From the NCBI GenBank assembly GCA_008933995.1, contig WARS01000007.1, positions 5,762,923-5,826,922 of the forward strand: 64,000 nucleotides of DNA, in the 5' to 3' direction. Both the position numbers and the translations under genes were made by a program. Every line of letters begins with the position of its first letter. Position 1 is the first letter of the stretch. Below are positions 58,789 to 64,000 of the stretch, one piece after another. The notes beneath the pieces are model-generated. The model saw nothing but the letters and a program-made list of their open reading frames with translations, did no database searches and was not told the origin of the DNA. Source of the stretch: Datnioides undecimradiatus (Eukaryota; Chordata; Actinopteri; Lobotiformes; Datnioididae).

Positions 58789-61700
58789 GTTTTTTCATTC
58801 GGTCTCCATCACTGACATGTTTCAAGGTATCCAACACTGGCCTGTTTAAAAAAAAAAGAGACAACCACAAAACAACAAACAGTTTTTGGTTCATCTGCTC
58901 AAAGTGCTCATTTTACACTGCTTTGTAAAACCTGAATCAATCCAGCGTGCATTTAAATTCAGTGACATGGCAACAATGTGAAAGTAATTGCAGTCACATC
59001 TCTTGCATCTAAATTCAAGAGGTGTTCTCCACATACCTGTCTGAGTGGCTGCAGGAGAGCGATATAAGATAGTGGTCAAAGGGCCGCGCGTTGTGTGGCT
59101 CATTATGCTTTATTTTGTGGCGAAAGACCCACAATTTTCACAACAAGAGCAAAAATGTTGAGCAATCCTTTGGCTGCGTTGTCCTGTTATAATGCATTGT
59201 ACAGTTATTTCTGCACAACTCAAAAGTTTGCTTCACAGACGCAGACATCTGAGCTGTTATTTGCAAAAACTCATTATGCTACTTTCGACATGATTTTCCT
59301 CAAGTGTTTGGTTAAATGAGGATTGTAATTCACTCTGCTGCTCACACCTCTTCAAACACTTGCACTGCAAACAGCCATTAGTCTTTTCGTGGCTTTCAGC
59401 CATAAGCTGGAGACAGTGCTTTTTACTCCACTTTACATGAAAGTGGTTGGCTATGGATGCTTTTGTTGCCAGACTCCACCTATCCCCATCACTTCTGCTG
59501 CCACCATTTGAGACTGACCGCTCATTTTTTGATGGCAACAATGAAGACCTTTCCTATCTGTCACCAATGACATGAACTTTCCACTCTTACAAAGAGAACT
59601 TCACTGCAAGCACTCTAGCATTGTTTTCAAGGACTTTTGGACAGCTAGACTTTCACAAGATTCTTGATGCATCTGAAGGAGCAATTTTCCTTCTCCAACT
59701 GCCTGTGGCAGCATCTGAAAATGTTGTTTCCACTTCCATGAAAACAACACAAAAGTAGTAGTTCTTCATCTCTAAAAGCAAGGCCAAGGTTTTAGCCAAA
59801 GTGCAAGTTATGACAAGCTGGCAAGAGCCCAGGATAAACTTGGCAAACATTATGGTCAGGGGCCCTTCCCTCCCACCAGTGCCTGATGGCAGTGTGTGGT
59901 AGAAGTGTAGCTCTTGGCTATTAATATTGTGCAAGAGAGAACCTTTGTCACTGGGCCACATGGAATCTCCTCTGTCTCAGAGCACATTATATTTTGGGCA
60001 GCAGAAACACCAGGGCTAATGTGATGTCCAGACACAAGCGGATAGTTGACATGATGCATCCTGAAACTATGAGTCTGATTTCGAGTTTTTGAGAGAGGAA
60101 CAGGGTGTGTTTACCTCGAGGAATAAAAGCCACAATAATCTACCCTTGGGGGTGTCGTGCTGGCACGTACACATAAGCAAGAAGTGCCCTTCTTTTCTCC
60201 CTCTCATGAACTTCCATCTTTTGAAAAACAAGACTGGGAAGCCAGCTGTAATCATGGCGATTTCAGACAGGGCAACTTTCCTTGGTCAAAGATACTTAGC
60301 TGTTATAGCCTCCTCCCTGGTCAGTCCCCTAACACCTTGTCACAGTGGATGAATGACATGCACAGCGCCCAACCTGGGGCGTGAAATCCTGAAAGGGGCT
60401 GGCTTTTCAGACTGGAGATGTCCTCTGTGGAGGTGTGCATTGATATGGAAACACATCATATGGCCTTGAAAGCAGAGACAACACGGAGAGCTTGAATGAT
60501 TCCTGATGTTTTATGATGGCTACAAGGATAAAATCAATGTACACGAAAGCCCCTCACATGTACACCCTATAAACAGTTGTGGGTGATATTATTGGAAAGG
60601 ATGCCTACCTTGATATCATTCAAATTAATATAGGAAAGCACATGCTCACACGAGTATGTAAAAGAGAAAGAAATAAATGGGATTTATGTAATATTTGCCT
60701 TATAAAACCACAGATATACCCCTGTGCTCTAGTGTTCCCAATAAGAGCTTTTTTCTTTGAAAAATATTACAAAGGACACGTTTGAGGATCAAATGATCTT
60801 TTTACTACAGTGACATTCAGCCTCATTATTTGACATTTTTACAGCCAGACATTCAAAACAGAGCTTGTGGTAGTCATCTCCTTTAAGCAACTGACATTGA
60901 AAAATTAGAAAATGAGGAGGGGAGGGGTCGGGCTATTCCGAACAGAAACTGAAAAATAACTCATAATGGGACGCAGTAAATTTTCGAAATCTGATTAGCA
61001 AGATGTTCTGCTCACATGAATATTCACTGTGTTGTATTTGAAGGGAGGCCGGCTCGCTACAAGTCTTAAATTGGCTCTGTCTTGGTTATCATTTTTACAT
61101 TTTGTTTTGAGGGCAGGTTGATTAAGGAGCTTTGCTGCATTTTGCGCTGCAAAAGACATTCGCGTAATGCCCTCATTCACTGTTAACTTTCTGCAGTGCA
61201 TGTAGACAATATAGTTGAAAACTCCACTAGTGTCTCCTGAGATCCAGGTACTTCTATGGTGAATATCAGCGAAACCAGTAAACAATAAGCTTTGAAAAAT
61301 AAGACTGAGTTGTGATAGTCTGTCCACAATGCTTTGAAATTCACTGCATACACAACAAAGCGACAGTAATAATCATAATTAGAAGACACATAATTATAAA
61401 TCCTGTTCCCTGGGCCGCCAAGCACCTCCAAACGAACGATGGCTAAGACTGAGTCCTGCTCTTTTCAAGAACACAGGTTACATGTCCAGAGCTGTCCCCA
61501 CTTTCATCCACCCCCTCCAACACCTTTATGTGTTTTTAATTAGGCTACTAATTAGCAGGATACAAACATGATGTAATTAGTTTGCTCTCAGTCAGGACAG
61601 CTGGAAGTAACAGAGACATATGCCAGCCACTCTCCAAAGGGATCACAAGCCTCTTACTCCACTCAGGGCTCCAATTACCCAGTTCCATCTCCCCCACCCC

Positions 61701-61914
61701 GTTGCCTGTATGTTTGTGTGAAGTTGCCTGTTCCCTTCTTTCCCCAAAGACCAAGAAAAGAGAGGCAGACAATAGGAAAATGCACTGAATGTGTCAGTTC
61801 TTTGTGAATAGTCAAGTCAATGAGACAATTTAAATACTGTGTGCACTGCAACTTCGGTTTTAGAAACCATATAGGCCTACACACCCTCATGAAATTGCAG
61901 GTTTCTGAAATGTA

Positions 61915-62182
61915 CAGATTGAAATAACAATAATGTAAATGTCAGTCTTTGATTGCGTAAGTCTGCACACCCCGCCCAACTAATGCTTTGTGGAAGCACA
62001 TTTTGCATTTATTACTGCAGTAAATCTTTGTGAATAAGCATCTAGCAGCTTTGAACATCTAGAGTTTGAAATTTTATCGATGTTTCTCTGCGAAAAGGTT
62101 CAAGCTCCTCCAAACTGGGAGGGAATCTAGCTGTCTCTAGGTCATTCCACATGTTTTCAATGGGACTAAAATCTGGGATCTA
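61915..62182. repeat. transposon-derived fragment, class unassigned
   Basis: Starts TCTGCACACCCCGCCC and includes TTCAAGCTCCTCCAAACTGG and TTCAATGGGACTAAAATCTGG. A run of this type (CATTCCACATGTTTTCAATGGGA) is familiar from old vertebrate DNA transposons. The next 20 nt include a short CA repeat (62193-62205). Confidence 0.35.
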
Positions 62183-63412
62183 CACACGTGCACACACACA
62201 CACATTGTCAAGTGAGATCATGTCAGACATGGATCAGGTGTAATCTCCACATACAATTCACACAAAGTACGGCAAATTAAAGCAGCGCTGCCAAGCTTAT
62301 TTCCGCTTAAAGAAAAACAACAATTATACAAGGAAACGCTTTCCGGAGAGCTGATGCCTGTGTAAGCTCTTGATCTCCGCAAACGCAGATACTTAGACTT
62401 TCTTTTAAGCTCCCGCTTGCTCTCGCCCTCTCTCTCTGCTACACAAACATGGACTCACTCCTCTGATTAATCAAGACCAAGTGATATGTATTCCTTTCTT
62501 AATAAATCGTGGCGTTCATTCTTTTGGTAAAAGCAAATTACAGCGCCTATAAGCCACCGTGACCAAAGATGTCTATAAATGTCTGCACACGTCGGTTGGG
62601 ACTAATGGGATCTAGTCTTTGATAACATGACAGTGTTCAGTGGAAATAAAAGGTAAATTAATGGACTTCCTACTAATGGCCTGACAAAAAGCCATTCATT
62701 AAAGGCTTCTAATTTTGTTTTCAGCAAGGTCACAGCAGTCCTGCCTGACTATTAACACAACAAATTAATGATGCACTACATGTATCATGGGAAAATTCAA
62801 TTATCTTAATTGTCTTTTTTTTTTTCCTTTTTAATCAAACTTGTGGCTCCCACTTGTTATTTCCACAAACATCTGGGAGGACCTGTAAAGTCTAATACAT
62901 TTTAAAAAGGTAGACATCAATATACATATACTATAGTGTTGAAATGAATCCCTCCCTTCTCCTTTAAAATACATAAATAATATGTACCCAGATTAATATT
63001 AGTGCTGAGAGCATGAATATATGAATATATAACTCTTGACGGCAAGTGCAATATTTTGCCTCCAGCCATAGTTTATGACTTAGATTGAAAATGCAAACTT
63101 TGCACTGACAGCACTCAGAAATATGCAGGATGCTAATAAAGGACAGCAGGTTGTAGACAAATACGACAGATGCATCACTGCAGTCTGCGTGGAATCACTG
63201 CAACAGAGGCTGTGCACCAGTCACCAGAAATAGTACCTTATTCATCCACAGACACTTTGTTTAATTGTGAACACTTGAGTGGAACAAACTCGTCACCTCG
63301 TGTGAACTGTAGGAACAGCTACAGCGGCAGTAGCAGCAGCCCAGATGGAGTTCTAGTAAATGCTGTGTGAAAGACACATGTATTTTGTGGAAGTCAAATT
63401 GTTTTATTTACT

Positions 63413-63433
63413 TTTATTATTATTATTATTATT
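63413..63433. repeat. (TTA)7 microsatellite
   Basis: Uninterrupted TTA units. Confidence 0.9.
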
Positions 63434-64000
63434 TGTTATTATCATATCACATGGATTTGTGTGTATGTGTTGGGTGTCTGAGAGAAAAGACTCAATCTGA
63501 GCTGAGCTTTGGTACATTTACCCTCTGCACTATCCTTGTCTCTTAACAACACAATATGTGTTTCAATAGATGCGAGTATATAGTGACCCACATGTAAGTG
63601 GGCCAGTGAGTGTGAGCCACTCTAAAAGAACATCATTTGAAGTTAAACAGAGAGCGATTTTGTGTGAGTGCACATTAAGCAAGGGATGCAAACTGTGGTC
63701 TAAAGGTAGAGCTCGAAGATCTCCCAGAGGAAATCTGATCCGCTGAGTTGCGGCTGGGAGCAAACTGAGCACGTCCCTGATGAAATGTCACAGTGTGTGC
63801 GCATATTTATGTAAGTGCATGCACATGCATGTTCATCTGTGCTTGAGCATTATGATTTATGATGATTGTGATTTATGCAGGTGATGGATGACCACATTAG
63901 CAGCGGCAGGTTTTTCCCCAAAGTCTCTCTCTGTATATATCACGCAGTGCGCAATAAATACTATTTCGCACGACTGGAACAAAAATACATAAATAAATAA

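Larger units (their letters stand above)
42798..64000. other. 21-kb downstream region without a confident gene
   Basis: Beyond the oxidase 3' UTR I find repeats, homopolymer runs and AT-rich sequence, but no chain of phase-matched exons. The relics and candidates are listed separately. The right part (about 51-63.5 kb) has stretches of mixed composition with many TAATTA-type sites that could be conserved regulatory sequence. Confidence 0.6.

Noticed and set aside
58990-59060. A 12-nt microexon on the minus strand between CTCCTGCAG and GTATGT
   Set aside because: The splice signals are good, but no neighbouring exons were found, and so short a match is expected by chance.
59257-60400. Cluster of overlapping 60-110-codon ORFs on both strands
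   Set aside because: No recognisable domain, no phase-matched splice sites, and the frames switch repeatedly. It may be an old repeat, but I cannot name it.
1-64000. CRISPR arrays, bacterial operons, tRNA or rRNA genes
   Set aside because: None seen. The sequence is vertebrate nuclear DNA, and no tRNA arm pattern or rRNA segment was noticed by eye.

Overview
This looks like nuclear DNA from a ray-finned fish, probably a percomorph. It is AT-rich, with long introns, GT-AG splice sites, CA/TG, TTA and GATA microsatellites, and many degenerate copies of interspersed repeats typical of teleost genomes. There is no operon structure, and almost every short ORF is noise. Real coding sequence was found by joining short open blocks across consensus splice sites whose phases agree.

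The window holds one complete gene and the start of another, arranged head to head. On the minus strand at 1313-2737 are the first two coding exons of a CTX-type immunoglobulin-superfamily membrane protein, most like VSIG8: a signal-peptide exon and the first half of a V-set domain. The rest should lie to the left of the window. On the plus strand, 12 coding exons from 6758 to 42797 (1608 nt, 535 residues plus stop) encode a flavin-containing monoamine oxidase-like enzyme. It has the N-terminal FAD-binding fold, the cysteine that carries FAD covalently in MAO, the catalytic-site lysine, and a C-terminal membrane anchor. All exon phases match. The residue after the FAD-linking cysteine, a tyrosine in MAO-A and MAO-B and one wall of the aromatic cage, is proline here.

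The introns carry mobile-element remains. The clearest is a 5'-truncated antisense LINE of the R2/R4 type in intron 2 (about 7949-9226), with a 357-codon frame containing a CCHC motif and a restriction-like endonuclease, flanked on both sides by TA repeats. Intron 3 has a (TG)24 tract ending 24 nt before the exon 4 acceptor. Intron 7 has a phase-compatible pseudo-exon. Intron 10 has a 65-nt miRNA-like foldback.

From 42.8 kb to 64 kb I find no confident gene. This part holds a duplicated segment about 2.3 kb apart, a LINE relic, a 841-bp hAT-like non-autonomous transposon (57948-58788), a G12/C16 pair, a homeodomain-site cluster, and one weak candidate terminal exon on the minus strand near 56.1 kb.

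I see no evidence for a new multi-gene system. The most interesting points are the altered active site of the amine oxidase and the splice-related elements within its introns.
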